NCBI RefSeq assembly: GCF_003201815.1 | Contig: NZ_QJKB01000011.1 | Location: forward strand, 62,001 to 126,000 | Reading direction: 5' to 3' | From: Undibacterium pigrum | Lineage (GTDB): Bacteria > Pseudomonadota > Gammaproteobacteria > Burkholderiales > Burkholderiaceae_D | Length of the DNA: 64,000 nucleotides | Shown: positions 42,217 through 49,902 of the stretch, one piece after another | Layout of the letters: each line of letters starts with the position of its first letter | How positions within the stretch are numbered: position 1 is the stretch's first letter | Position numbers and translations under genes: made by a program | Notes under the pieces: model-generated | The model's database searches: none | Seen by the model: only the letters and a program-made list of their open reading frames with translations | What the model was told of the DNA's origin: nothing

Positions 42217-42770
42217 CACAAAATAGCGAAGATTTGGCGAAAGCATTTGGTAACCTGCAAGCCAGCTTGCGCACCTACCTGCGCAGGCGCATTGCCGATG
42301 CCAGCCTGGCAGACGATATCTTGCAAGATATCTTTGTCAAAGCCTTGCTGAACAAACGCCAGATTGAAAACCTGACAGGCTGGTTGTATGCAGCTGCCCG
42401 CACCACGCTGGTCGATTATTACCGCAATCAGGGCGTGAGCATGGAAGAACTCGACGAGAATATGTCTGAACAGCAGGCCGAAGACCTGCAACTGCATGCC
42501 AGCTTGGCAAGCTGCTTGCAGGTCTTCATCCAGCAACTGCCGGATAAATATCGTGATACCCTGATGGCCACTGACTTACAGGGCCACAGCTTGCGTGATC
42601 TTGCCGATCAGACGGGGCTCAGCCTGTCTGCCATCAAAAGCCGGGCAGCGCGTGGCCGTAGCATGCTGAAGGACAAAGTGCTGGATTGCTGCCATGTAGA
42701 AATTCAAGATGGACTGGTAACGGATTATCATCGCCATGCCGCCAACAAGTGCGGCGGGAAGTGCGGCTAG
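42204..42770 (+). CDS. SigZ-like ECF sigma factor with Cys/His tail
   Basis: 188 residues. Sigma region 2 is near 20-75 (RRRIADASLADDILQDIFVKAL, LTGWLYAAARTTLVDYYR) and region 4 near 115-165 (LPDKYRDTLMATDLQGHSLRDLADQTGLSLSAIKSRAARGRSML). After it comes a short tail, DCCHVEIQDGLVTDYHRHA and CGGKCG, with four cysteines and several histidines; SigZ-type factors carry a similar tail. It likely binds metal or senses thiol stress without a separate anti-sigma factor; none is encoded nearby. Translation is coupled to the ArsI-type gene by a 13-bp overlap. Confidence 0.88.
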   Translation: MLQLTQNSEDLAKAFGNLQASLRTYLRRRIADASLADDILQDIFVKALLNKRQIENLTGWLYAAARTTLVDYYRNQGVSMEELDENMSEQQAEDLQLHASLASCLQVFIQQLPDKYRDTLMATDLQGHSLRDLADQTGLSLSAIKSRAARGRSMLKDKVLDCCHVEIQDGLVTDYHRHAANKCGGKCG

Positions 42771-43087
42771 CTTATTTCCGCGCCACGTTCAGTCAATAAC
42801 TGCCGGAGTATGGAACGATGACAGTGGCTTTCATCTTCACAATAACAACCCACAGAAAAATTCGTTGTCTTTGACATTGCCGCCAGCAAGTCCAGTACCT
42901 TGCTGGCTGCTTTGCCTTTGGCCATCAAGTCTGCACTTGGTGACAAATTCGGGAGTCAGACGTCGTAGTAATTACGGCTGGCAAATTCAATTTTGGGGAC
43001 GCCACGCGGGGGCCTCCTTACCGTGCCTATGCGCAAGCCTTCATCAACTGCGCGTTCTGTTCCCAACTGGACTATGTGTATGCTCAT
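42767..43087 (-). pseudogene. DUF488-family protein with nonsense codon and internal deletion
   Basis: Starts at 43087 as MSIHIVQLGTERAVDEGLRIGTVRRPPRGVP (KIEFASRNYYDV), the DUF488 beginning. At 42956-42958 a TGA stands where the family has Trp (DVW-LPNLSPS). The same frame then continues LPNLSPSADLMAKGKAASKVLDLLAAM, NFSVGCYCEDESHCHRSIL to TAG at 42767. About 30 residues between the Trp and this end are missing compared with usual DUF488 proteins. Two lesions argue for real decay. It is 10 bp after a thioesterase gene and converges on the sigma factor, overlapping it by 4 bp. Confidence 0.8.
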
Positions 43088-43097
43088 GTTATTCCCT

Positions 43098-43544
43098 TTA
43101 GCTGGTTTGTGAACTGTCAGGCAAGACCGCAAAATCTTCAGCATGGATAGTTTGCCGCATCGCTGCCAATAATTTGTCCGGTGGCGTAATCAGTTTGCGC
43201 GCATTCAAGTCCAGCCAGCCTGCCAGTGAAGTGACACGCGCTGCCAGTTTTCCCTTGCTAAAAAATTCATTGCGTATCTTGAACCGTCTGCCATCTTCTG
43301 ACAAACCCGCCAGACTAAGGGTGACCGTGACTTCGTCCAGTAAATGAAATTCACGAAAGTATTCAATCTCATCTTTCATGACGACAGGGCCTATGCGCAA
43401 GCGCATGAATTCGGCCATGGGGAAACCGCAGTCAGCAAAATACATCATGCGTACATCGGCAGATTTATCGAGATAAGCTGTGTTGCGCATATGGGAATTG
43501 AAGTCCATATCGCCCCAGCCTGCTATCAAGGTTTTTTGGTACAT
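43098..43544 (-). CDS. 4HBT-type acyl-CoA thioesterase
   Basis: 148 residues with the hot-dog fold. GWGDMDFNSHMRNTAYLDKSADVRMMYF has the conserved D-x-N-x-H-M-x-N-x-x-Y signature with the catalytic Asp. The rest (GPVVMKDEIEYFREFHLLDEVTVTLSLAGLSEDGRRFKIRNEFF) is the central helix and strands. It should hydrolyse acyl-CoA. The neighbours, an ABM gene 27 bp upstream and the DUF488 remnant 10 bp downstream, share its direction and probably its transcript. Confidence 0.88.
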   Translation of the reverse strand: MYQKTLIAGWGDMDFNSHMRNTAYLDKSADVRMMYFADCGFPMAEFMRLRIGPVVMKDEIEYFREFHLLDEVTVTLSLAGLSEDGRRFKIRNEFFSKGKLAARVTSLAGWLDLNARKLITPPDKLLAAMRQTIHAEDFAVLPDSSQTS

Positions 43545-43571
43545 GCGGTTTCTCCTTGCTTGAGTTTATGT

Positions 43572-43877
43572 TTATCTTGCCAGATTTTTCAAACCCAATA
43601 CTTCTATCTTTTCTATGCTGGGTGGGCCGGTAAATAATTCTTCAGCCTTCGCCATCAATGCCTGAGCGATAGGTCCTTGCAAATGGGCCTGACGGCCTGC
43701 CTCATTTTCAAATGCATCAAATACTCCAAATACATTCTCAGACAATTGCAGGGCAAACCAGATGGGGGTGGTGCTTTCCTGATTGGCCAGGGCCAGGCCC
43801 ATTTCCAGAAAGGCGGCAACATCGGCAGCTTTGCCGGGTTTGGCTTCAAAACGGGCGAACAGGGCGTGCTTGATCAT
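43572..43877 (-). CDS. ABM-family quinol monooxygenase-like protein
   Basis: 101 residues. HALFARFEAKPGKAADVAAFLEMGLALANQE, PIWFALQLSENVFGVFDAFENEAGRQAHLQGPIAQALMAKAEELF is the YgiN-like ABM layout; such dimers act on quinols or small aromatics. It is first in a reverse-strand unit with the thioesterase and is divergent from the GlxA regulator, with 144 bp between them, so the regulator may control it. Confidence 0.85.
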   Translation of the reverse strand: MIKHALFARFEAKPGKAADVAAFLEMGLALANQESTTPIWFALQLSENVFGVFDAFENEAGRQAHLQGPIAQALMAKAEELFTGPPSIEKIEVLGLKNLAR

Positions 43878-44021
43878 GATTTATCTCCATGTGCGTGTAT
43901 CTATGCGTGTTTCTATGCTTGCATCGCAGGATTGCGATGAAGAGAGACTTTACAGATCAACAGGCTTGCCTGATACTGGCGCGATTGACATCTTTGGTAT
44001 GAATATTGCCATGAGCCAGCC

Positions 44022-44981
44022 ATGAACATCAACATCCTCGCCCTTGATGGCGTTTTTGATACCGGCCTGTCCATCGTCCTTGATGCTTTGACGACGGCGA
44101 ATGAATTGTCGGGTATGCAGGCCAATTCTGCGCCACCTTTTAAAATATCTTTGGTGGGCACTCGACGGCGAGTACAAACTGCACAAGGCATGAGTGTGAC
44201 CGTGGCACGCGCAGATGAAGTGCCTGCACCTGATCTGGTCATCGTCCCTGCGCTGGGTTACAAAATGCCGGATACCCTCATGCAGGCGCTGGCTCGCCCT
44301 GATGTGAAAGACGCGAGTACTGCCTTGCGTGACTGGGCAGATGATGGTGTGCGCATCGCCGCGGCCTGTATAGGCACCTTCGTGCTGGCAGAAAGCGGTG
44401 TGCTCGACGAGCGGGATGCGACTACCACCTGGTGGCTCAATCCCCTGTTTCGCCAGCGTTATCCTTCAGTACGCCTCAACACCAGCCACATGATCGTACA
44501 ATCCGGCCAGTTCCTGACTGCTGGCGCAGCCTTCAGCCATATGGACATGATGCTGTGGCTGATACGCCAGAGCAACCCTGAACTGGCAAATCTGGTCGCC
44601 AGTTACCTGGTGGTTGATAGCAGGCCTTCACAAACGGCCTACATCATTTCTGACCATCTGGCGCATGCTGATCCCATGGTGGAACGCTTCGACCGCTGGG
44701 CGCGCAGCCATCTTGACCAGGGCTTTAATCTGGACGATGCAGCAGATGCACTGGCGACCAGCAAGCGCACGCTGGCGCGGCGTATTCATGAGGTATTGGG
44801 CAAGACGCCGGTGTCTTATGTGCAGGATTTGCGCATAGAAAAAGCTGTGCATTTGTTGAAGACTTCCAACCATAGTGTGGAGCAGATTGCGGGGTTGGTG
44901 GGGTATGCGGATGGGGTGACTTTGCGGACTTTGTTGAGGCGGAGGTTGGGGAAGGGGGTACGGGAGATTAGGGTAGGGTGA
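44022..44981 (+). CDS. GlxA-type AraC regulator with DJ-1/PfpI domain
   Basis: 319 residues. Residues 1-190 are a DJ-1/PfpI-like domain (ILALDGVFDTGLSIVLDAL, PDLVIVPALGY, RIAAACIGTFVLAESGVLDERDATTTWW), with Cys near 112 at the nucleophile elbow. Residues 215-315 are the AraC domain (FNLDDAADALATSKRTLARRIHEV, IEKAVHLLKTSNHSVEQIAGLVGYAD). It is divergent from the ABM/thioesterase genes. The last about 40 codons are nearly C-free and G-rich, unlike the rest of the gene. Confidence 0.92.
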   Translation: MNINILALDGVFDTGLSIVLDALTTANELSGMQANSAPPFKISLVGTRRRVQTAQGMSVTVARADEVPAPDLVIVPALGYKMPDTLMQALARPDVKDASTALRDWADDGVRIAAACIGTFVLAESGVLDERDATTTWWLNPLFRQRYPSVRLNTSHMIVQSGQFLTAGAAFSHMDMMLWLIRQSNPELANLVASYLVVDSRPSQTAYIISDHLAHADPMVERFDRWARSHLDQGFNLDDAADALATSKRTLARRIHEVLGKTPVSYVQDLRIEKAVHLLKTSNHSVEQIAGLVGYADGVTLRTLLRRRLGKGVREIRVG

Positions 44982-45197
44982 GGACTTGCTGGCTTGTCGG
45001 CGACACGCAGCCGAGCTAACAGTTCTTTGATTTACGGACTATCCTCGCTACGTCATTCCAGCTTGCTTTTGGCTGGAATCCACCGGGCTGGCGCTCCAGC
45101 GGCGTTCGTAGTCTGCCGCGTCGTTTGTTACATGTCGTACTTTGACCAAATAAATTACCCTTCGTGGACACAAGCCGGGTCTCGGCCCGGCAGCCGA

Positions 45198-45229
45198 AAT
45201 TCTTTCTTTGCGTCGCCAAAGAAAGAATT
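45198..45229. repeat. Perfect 13-bp hairpin
   Basis: AATTCTTTCTTTG (45198-45210) pairs perfectly with CAAAGAAAGAATT (45217-45229) over a 6-base loop. The same sequence motif is familiar from intergenic regions of many Burkholderiales, which is background knowledge and not a search result. Confidence 0.8.
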
Positions 45230-45249
45230 CAAAGAAAGGCGACCCAGGC

Positions 45250-45448
45250 GTAGCCGCCCCTAAAGGGGTTCCCGTTTGTGCAGTACAAAAAATGGGAAGA
45301 TCCGAAACTCGCTTCCCTTGCAGGGCGCACAATCGCTTGCAAGCGATTGCCGTTACGCAGGCGTGGTGCATGCACCACGAAACCCCTGCTACACCTCAGA
45401 CAGCGGCTCTTCTTAATCCATTTTCTGTACAGCACAAACGGCGGCTAC
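45250..45448. repeat. Nested palindromic element with about 24-bp terminal arms
   Basis: Arms at 45272-45295 and 45418-45441 pair at 22 of 24 positions and continue outward in GTAGCCGCC (45250-45258) / GGCGGCTAC (45440-45448). The interior has two perfect palindromes: a 20-mer at 45330-45349 (CAATCGCTTG and its complement) and an 18-mer at 45362-45379 (CGTGGTGCA and its complement). CCCC-TAAA-GGGG lies at 45257-45268. It looks like a MITE-type element or structured RNA; no coding role is supported. Confidence 0.65.
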
Positions 45449-45527
45449 ACATGGGAACAGCAAAAGTCAAAAGCAACACCAACACCAACACCAACGTCAA
45501 AAGCAACACACGTGTCTGTTTGCGTAG

Positions 45528-45553
45528 GTTGGGCTACGCTTCATCAGCCCAAC
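45528..45553. repeat. GTTGGGCT hairpin
   Basis: GTTGGGCT (45528-45535) and AGCCCAAC (45546-45553) form an 8-bp stem with a 10-base loop. It resembles the GGTTGGGCTACGC-type interspersed repeat seen in many Proteobacteria. Confidence 0.6.
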
Positions 45554-45595
45554 ATTGAACCTGGAATTAACGTAAATACTTATTGTGCTTTGTTT

Positions 45596-45626
45596 CAATC
45601 ATTTCAAAATTTTTTTGAAATGATTG
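45596..45626 (-). terminator. AT-rich hairpin downstream of the dienoyl-CoA isomerase-like gene
   Basis: CAATCATTTCAAAA (45596-45609) pairs perfectly with TTTTGAAATGATTG (45613-45626) over a 3-base loop, 31 bp past the stop of the reverse-strand gene. With few GC pairs and no long T tract, termination is only likely. Confidence 0.5.
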
Positions 45627-45657
45627 ACGTGGTTTGAGTGTATTTCAAACTACACCC

Positions 45658-46512
45658 CTACTTCAAACGATAATCCGCCTCAGAAAACGAACTAACAGGC
45701 GCCAGATCCGCATACTCGGTAGTCCTGCCTTGCTGCTTCGCCATGAAAGCCTCCATCAAATTACTGCTTTGCCAGATGCCGGATTGCAACCAGCCCATTT
45801 GTTGCAGGGCGTCGTGGGTGCTGTGGTCGCGGGCGTAGTGGATGGCTTGTTTGCTGCCCCAGATCGCGACCGGGGGTTTTTCGGCGATTTCTGTGGCCAT
45901 TTGCAGTGCGGCTGCCAGCATGGCTTCCTGGGTATCGAATACCTCGTTGAGCAGGCCAACTGCCAGTGCGCGTTGTGCAGGCAGGCGGCGGCCGGTGTAG
46001 GCCATCTCGTGGACTATGCCTTCGGGGATGAGTTTGGGCAGGCGCTGCAAAGTGCCCAGGTCGGCGGTCATGCCTATGTTGATTTCCTGTATGCAGAAAA
46101 AAGCATCGCTGCTGGCCAGGCGTATGTCGCTGGCGCAGATCATATCGACGCCGCCACCTATGCAGCCGCCGTGGATGGCAGTGATGACAGGCATGCGCAG
46201 AGACTCGATAAGATTGAATGCGTGATGCATGTCTTTTAGCGCCAAGGCGATATTGGCGCGGCCAACGGCGCTGGCATCGTCCAGCGTGATGCCGCCACCG
46301 GCAAAGACATCAAGCGCCATGCCAGCGGTGAAATGTTTACCGGTAGAAGAGATGATGAGCACGCGGGCATTTGCCTGGTTTTGCAGGTTTTGCAAAATCT
46401 CTGTCAGCTCGCGGAAAAACACGGGCTGCATGGTGTTCAGCGTCGCAGGGCGGTTCAGGCGCAGGTGGGCGATTTTATTGCTGATGCTGAAGTCAAAGCA
46501 TTGATAAGTCAT
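45658..46512 (-). CDS. Crotonase close to delta3,5-delta2,4-dienoyl-CoA isomerase
   Basis: 284 residues. Crotonase oxyanion-hole text is FTAGMALDVF and IHGGCIGGGVDMICASDIRLAS. The stretch AFFCIQEINIGMTADLGTLQRLPKLI closely parallels mammalian ECH1; the acidic residues Asp in CASDIR, Glu in IQEINIG and Asp in TADLGTL match the three active-site acids of that isomerase. It would move double bonds during oxidation of unsaturated acyl-CoA with odd-position bonds. General enoyl-CoA hydratase activity is an alternative. It is divergent from nitronate monooxygenase, sharing a 94-bp promoter region. Confidence 0.86.
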   Translation of the reverse strand: MTYQCFDFSISNKIAHLRLNRPATLNTMQPVFFRELTEILQNLQNQANARVLIISSTGKHFTAGMALDVFAGGGITLDDASAVGRANIALALKDMHHAFNLIESLRMPVITAIHGGCIGGGVDMICASDIRLASSDAFFCIQEINIGMTADLGTLQRLPKLIPEGIVHEMAYTGRRLPAQRALAVGLLNEVFDTQEAMLAAALQMATEIAEKPPVAIWGSKQAIHYARDHSTHDALQQMGWLQSGIWQSSNLMEAFMAKQQGRTTEYADLAPVSSFSEADYRLK

Positions 46513-46606
46513 GGTGTCTCCACAGGATTTTTATTTGCACGGTAAAATCATACTGGATATATGCAAGAAATCTGTTGTCTGTGCTTCAGCTTAGAGGATA
46601 TCAACT

Positions 46607-47629
46607 ATGACTCAAGATTCACCTGTACTGCATTCTGCATCACATTCTGCTTCACAAGCTATTTCCCGCCTGCCATCCGCTTTGCAACATCTTAGCCTGC
46701 CCGTCATAGGTTCACCCCTGTTCATTGCCAGTGGCCCCAAACTGGTGGCAGCGCAATGCAAGGCGGGCATAGTAGGCTCTTTCCCTGCCCTGAATGCCAG
46801 GCCTGCTGAATTGCTGGATGTCTGGCTGACAGAATTGCAGGCCGAGCTGGCAGCGCACCAGGAAGCCCATCCCGACGCTGTAATTGGCCCGATTGCCGTC
46901 AACCAGATCGTCCATCAATCGAATGACAGGCTGGCGCATGATGTCGAGGTCTGCGTCAAGCATCAGATACCCATCATTATTTCTTCGCTGCGTGCACCTC
47001 CGCCAGAAATGCTGGATGCGATACACAGTTATGGCGGCATCGTCATGCATGATGTGATTTCCATACGCCATGCACAAAAAGCACTGGAAGCCGGAGTCGA
47101 TGGTTTGATACTGGTGGCAGCAGGTGCTGGCGGCCATGCAGGCGGTTTGTCACCATTTGCTCTGGTCGGTGAAGTAAGGCGTTTCTTTGATGGACCGATT
47201 GCCCTGTCAGGTTCCATTGCAACGGGTGACGCCGTACTGGCGGCACAGGCTATGGGAGCTGACTTTGCCTATATAGGCTCACGCTGGCTGGCTACCGTTG
47301 AATCGAATGTCGATGAAGCCTATCGCCAGGCCATCCTTGATTCTGCAGCGGCGGATATTGTCTACACCAATCTGTTCACAGGCGTGCATGGCAATTACCT
47401 CAAGAAATCCATCATCGCTGCCGGGCTGGACCCGGACAATCTGCCTGTGGCTGACAAGAGCGCGATGAATTTTGGCTCTGGTGGCGGCAGCAAGGCCAAG
47501 GCCTGGCGTGATATCTGGGGTGCTGGCCAGGGTGTGGGCCTGATGGATGATGTGCTGACCGTGGCAGAAGTGGTGGCGCGTCTTAAATCGGAATATGCTG
47601 CCGCTAAAGCACGCGTATTATCTTTATGA
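46607..47629 (+). CDS. Nitronate monooxygenase (NMO/2-nitropropane dioxygenase family)
   Basis: 340 residues of the FMN TIM-barrel family: LPVIGSPLFIASGPKLVAAQCKAGIVGSFPALNAR, GPIAVNQIVHQSNDRL, ISSLRAPPPEMLDAIHSYGGIVMHDVIS, then the phosphate-binding LVAAGAGGHAGGLSPFAL and LSGSIATGDAVLAAQAMGADFAYIGSRW. It should oxidise alkyl nitronates with O2, and homologues detoxify propionate-3-nitronate. It is divergent from the dienoyl-CoA isomerase-like gene and followed 22 bp later by a DUF1330 gene. Confidence 0.92.
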   Translation: MTQDSPVLHSASHSASQAISRLPSALQHLSLPVIGSPLFIASGPKLVAAQCKAGIVGSFPALNARPAELLDVWLTELQAELAAHQEAHPDAVIGPIAVNQIVHQSNDRLAHDVEVCVKHQIPIIISSLRAPPPEMLDAIHSYGGIVMHDVISIRHAQKALEAGVDGLILVAAGAGGHAGGLSPFALVGEVRRFFDGPIALSGSIATGDAVLAAQAMGADFAYIGSRWLATVESNVDEAYRQAILDSAAADIVYTNLFTGVHGNYLKKSIIAAGLDPDNLPVADKSAMNFGSGGGSKAKAWRDIWGAGQGVGLMDDVLTVAEVVARLKSEYAAAKARVLSL

Positions 47630-47651
47630 TCAATTAATTGTCAGGACTATC

Positions 47652-47954
47652 ATGAGTAAAGCTTATGTCGTTGCAGAAATCCAGGTCACCAATGCTGATG
47701 CTTATGCCGAATACCGGCCACTGGCGACAGCCAGCGTAGCCCAGTATGGCGGGCAATTCCTGGTACGCGGTGGTACACGCGTGCAAAAAGAGGGCAGGGA
47801 TGATGCCCATAATGAAGGCTGGCGTTCAGTGCTGGTTGAATTTCCCAGCCTGCAGCAGGCGCAGCAATGGTATGACTCGGTCGAATATGCGAAGGCCATG
47901 GAAATCCGCCATGCCAATTCCATAGGCCGCTTGTTCATCGTTGAAGGCGTGTAA
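47652..47954 (+). CDS. DUF1330 family protein
   Basis: 100 residues of the dimeric alpha/beta-barrel type: KAYVVAEIQVTNADAYAEYRPLATASVAQYGGQFLVRGG, then LVEFPSLQQAQQWYDSVEYAKAMEIRHANSIGRLFIVEG. That is the usual DUF1330 text and length. The ATG at 47652 follows a GGA; longer frames begin inside the upstream gene. Probably co-transcribed with nitronate monooxygenase. Function unknown. Confidence 0.9.
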   Translation: MSKAYVVAEIQVTNADAYAEYRPLATASVAQYGGQFLVRGGTRVQKEGRDDAHNEGWRSVLVEFPSLQQAQQWYDSVEYAKAMEIRHANSIGRLFIVEGV

Positions 47955-48087
47955 GCCCGGATAGCATCAAGCTGAGGGCGAAAAAACCACAAATTGCTTT
48001 CAGGATTCAAGTTTGCAAAGAGACTTGCCGTAACTAAGGTGTAACTAAGGTATCTCTCTGCAAACTGTATCCTAAATTCATTCCACT

Positions 48088-49197
48088 ATGCGCCGCTCTC
48101 TCGCCTTGCTGCTACCCATGCTGTTGGCCCTGTCCGCTCAGGCGAACGACCCACCGCCGTCCAAACCCATCAAACCGGCATCCGCCAAGGAAGAAGCCTC
48201 CAGTTCTGCTTCAGCCTCAGCATCAGCCAAGGAAGAACGCAAGTCCTCTTCCAAGGAGAGCAAGGAAAACAAGGAGTCTGCCAAAGAAGCCGCTATCCGT
48301 GCCAAGGAGGCACTGGCGGCCGATGAGCTGGCAGCGCGCATCGCCGAGCGCCTCAGCGTCATTCGCAAGGACAAGGAGGACGCCGCAGCGCGCAGTGCGC
48401 CCAGGCCAGTAGTGAGGCCATCCTATGCCCCGCCCGTGCGCAGGCCAGAAGTAGCCAAACCCAAAAATGATCATGGCACCAATAGTGCTGCAGCTGCAGG
48501 CGGGCTGGCCGTCAGCCATGCCGACATCCACTGGAGCTATAAAGGCGAAGGCGGCCCTTTGAACTGGGGCAAACTCAATGTAGCCAATGCCAAATGCGAT
48601 ATAGGCGAAAGACAGTCCCCTATCGATATCCGTGATGGCATCAAGGTAGACCTTGACCCGATAGTTTTTGATTACAAGCCCAGCCGCTTCTCCGTCATCG
48701 ACAATGGCCATACCATACAGGTGAATATGGGGGCGGGTAACTATATCAATGTGCTCGGTCACAATTATGAGCTGTTGCAATTCCATTTCCATAAACCATC
48801 TGAAGAACGGGTCAATGGCAAGAGCTTTGAAATGGTAGCCCATCTGGTCCACAAGGATGCGGATGGCAAACTGGCCGTGGTGGCCGTGTTGATAGAGCGC
48901 GGCAAGTCGCATAGCCTGGTGCAGCATGTCTGGAATAATCTGCCGCTGGAAAAGAATGATCCGGTACAGGCCCTGACCACTATGGACATAACCGACATAC
49001 TGCCAGTCAAACGTGATTACTATACCTATATGGGTTCACTGACGACACCACCTTGCAGCGAAGGCGTGCTATGGCTGGTTATGAAGGAGCCGGTAGAAAT
49101 TTCACCAGATCAGTTAGCGATATTCAGCCGCCTGTATCCCATGAATGCACGACCCATACAAAAAAATTCCGGACGTCTGATCAAGGAATCGAATTAA
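48088..49197 (+). CDS. Alpha-type carbonic anhydrase with Lys/Glu/Ser-rich N-terminal region
   Basis: 369 residues. A signal peptide (SLALLLPMLLALSAQAN) is followed by a low-complexity charged segment (about 25-95) of Ser, Ala, Lys and Glu, and a Pro/Arg-rich link. The catalytic domain (about 145-365) has HWSYKGEGGPLNWGKL, RQSPIDIRDG, LLQFHFHKPSEE and MVAHLVHKDADGKLAVVAVLIE, giving the three zinc-binding His, and SLTTPPCSEGVLWLV. It should interconvert CO2 and bicarbonate in the periplasm. The charged segment is unusual for the family and may tether the enzyme to the envelope. Confidence 0.92.
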   Translation: MRRSLALLLPMLLALSAQANDPPPSKPIKPASAKEEASSSASASASAKEERKSSSKESKENKESAKEAAIRAKEALAADELAARIAERLSVIRKDKEDAAARSAPRPVVRPSYAPPVRRPEVAKPKNDHGTNSAAAAGGLAVSHADIHWSYKGEGGPLNWGKLNVANAKCDIGERQSPIDIRDGIKVDLDPIVFDYKPSRFSVIDNGHTIQVNMGAGNYINVLGHNYELLQFHFHKPSEERVNGKSFEMVAHLVHKDADGKLAVVAVLIERGKSHSLVQHVWNNLPLEKNDPVQALTTMDITDILPVKRDYYTYMGSLTTPPCSEGVLWLVMKEPVEISPDQLAIFSRLYPMNARPIQKNSGRLIKESN

Positions 49198-49207
49198 ACG
49201 GCAATAG

Positions 49208-49403
49208 TAGGACTTACGCAAAATTGTCCCAGCAAGGCTATCGCTTCAGGAAACCACCCTTGCAAGGGTGGTTCGTTTCGTCGGCAGACAACATGTTGTC
49301 TGCAATCTCCGACTTCACCGCAGCGAGAAGACAGTACTTTAGTACCGAATCTTGTTAAATGCTGAGGCTGCAACGCAGCTGGGGCGATTTTTCGGAAGTC
49401 CTA
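49208..49403 (+). repeat. Palindromic element, long form, copy B
   Basis: Ends TAGGACTTACGCAAAATTGT at the left and TTCGGAAGTCCTA at the right. Inside are a perfect 22-bp palindrome at 49252-49273 (AACCACCCTTG and its complement), a perfect 18-bp palindrome at 49285-49302 (CAGACAACA and its complement) and GTAC-TTTA-GTAC. The last three bases (CTA) are the TAG stop of the DUF3052 gene on the reverse strand. Confidence 0.9.
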
Positions 49404-49838
49404 TCTTGAGGCCGGCCAGTCCGGCCTCAGTTCTTTACGCACCACCAGTTTCAAACCTGACCATATTTCGCTGACGGCGCAGACCTTGATGTCGACATAA
49501 CCCATGGGCAGGGCAACTTCCCTGATCGTGTCTTCAGTGATATCGGTAGGTCGCTTCGAGGCTTTCTTGGGCCAGGATACCCAGATTGCCGCATCACTCC
49601 TCAAGCTGCTTTTATAAGCCAGCAATTCCTTGACGAGGATAGTTTTTTTGTCAGTGAACAGATGGACGATATCTGTTGCAGTGCTCAGTTTTTTTTCAAA
49701 GACGACATCTGCCGGCAAATCCTTGAGCAAATCCAGATAATTGTCCGGCGCTTTTCTGACACAGACATGGCTGCCAGTCTGTATGCCCAGTTTTTTGGGC
49801 AACGGCGTGCCTGAGTATCCGGTGGAAACAGAGTTCAT
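49401..49838 (-). CDS. DUF3052 family protein
   Basis: 145 residues: GYSGTPLPKKLGIQTGSHVCVRKAPDNYLDLL near the start and AIWVSWPKKASKRPTDITEDTIREVALPMGYVDIKVCAVSEIWSGLKLVVRK at the end, the usual DUF3052 text. Function unknown. Its stop codon is formed by the terminal TAG of the palindromic element at 49208-49403, and the last coding bases (CCGGCCTCAAGA) have a small GGCCGG palindrome just before it. Confidence 0.87.
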   Translation of the reverse strand: MNSVSTGYSGTPLPKKLGIQTGSHVCVRKAPDNYLDLLKDLPADVVFEKKLSTATDIVHLFTDKKTILVKELLAYKSSLRSDAAIWVSWPKKASKRPTDITEDTIREVALPMGYVDIKVCAVSEIWSGLKLVVRKELRPDWPASR

Positions 49839-49902
49839 CGTAAAAGAGAATTAAGAACAGCATCTGGCTGGCAGATGCTGCCGGGACCTCAATCAATCTG
49901 AT

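Larger units (their letters stand above)
44982..45657. other. 676-bp gene-free palindrome-rich region
   Basis: Between the GlxA and dienoyl-CoA isomerase-like genes. Open frames here have no family features and are built from palindromes and simple repeats. It contains a hairpin at 45055-45079 (ATTCCAGC / GCTGGAAT), the structures at 45198-45229, 45250-45448, 45528-45553 and 45596-45626, and a CAACAC-type simple repeat near 45475-45510. I saw no RNA gene. The arms suggest one or more remnants of non-autonomous elements. Confidence 0.65.

Noticed and set aside
42956..42958. TGA as selenocysteine in the DUF488 gene
   Set aside because: The family residue there is Trp, not Cys, and a second deletion indicates decay.
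45016..45637. Several short open frames on both strands in the gene-free region
   Set aside because: They are made of palindromes and simple repeats, overlap one another and lack ribosome sites or family features.
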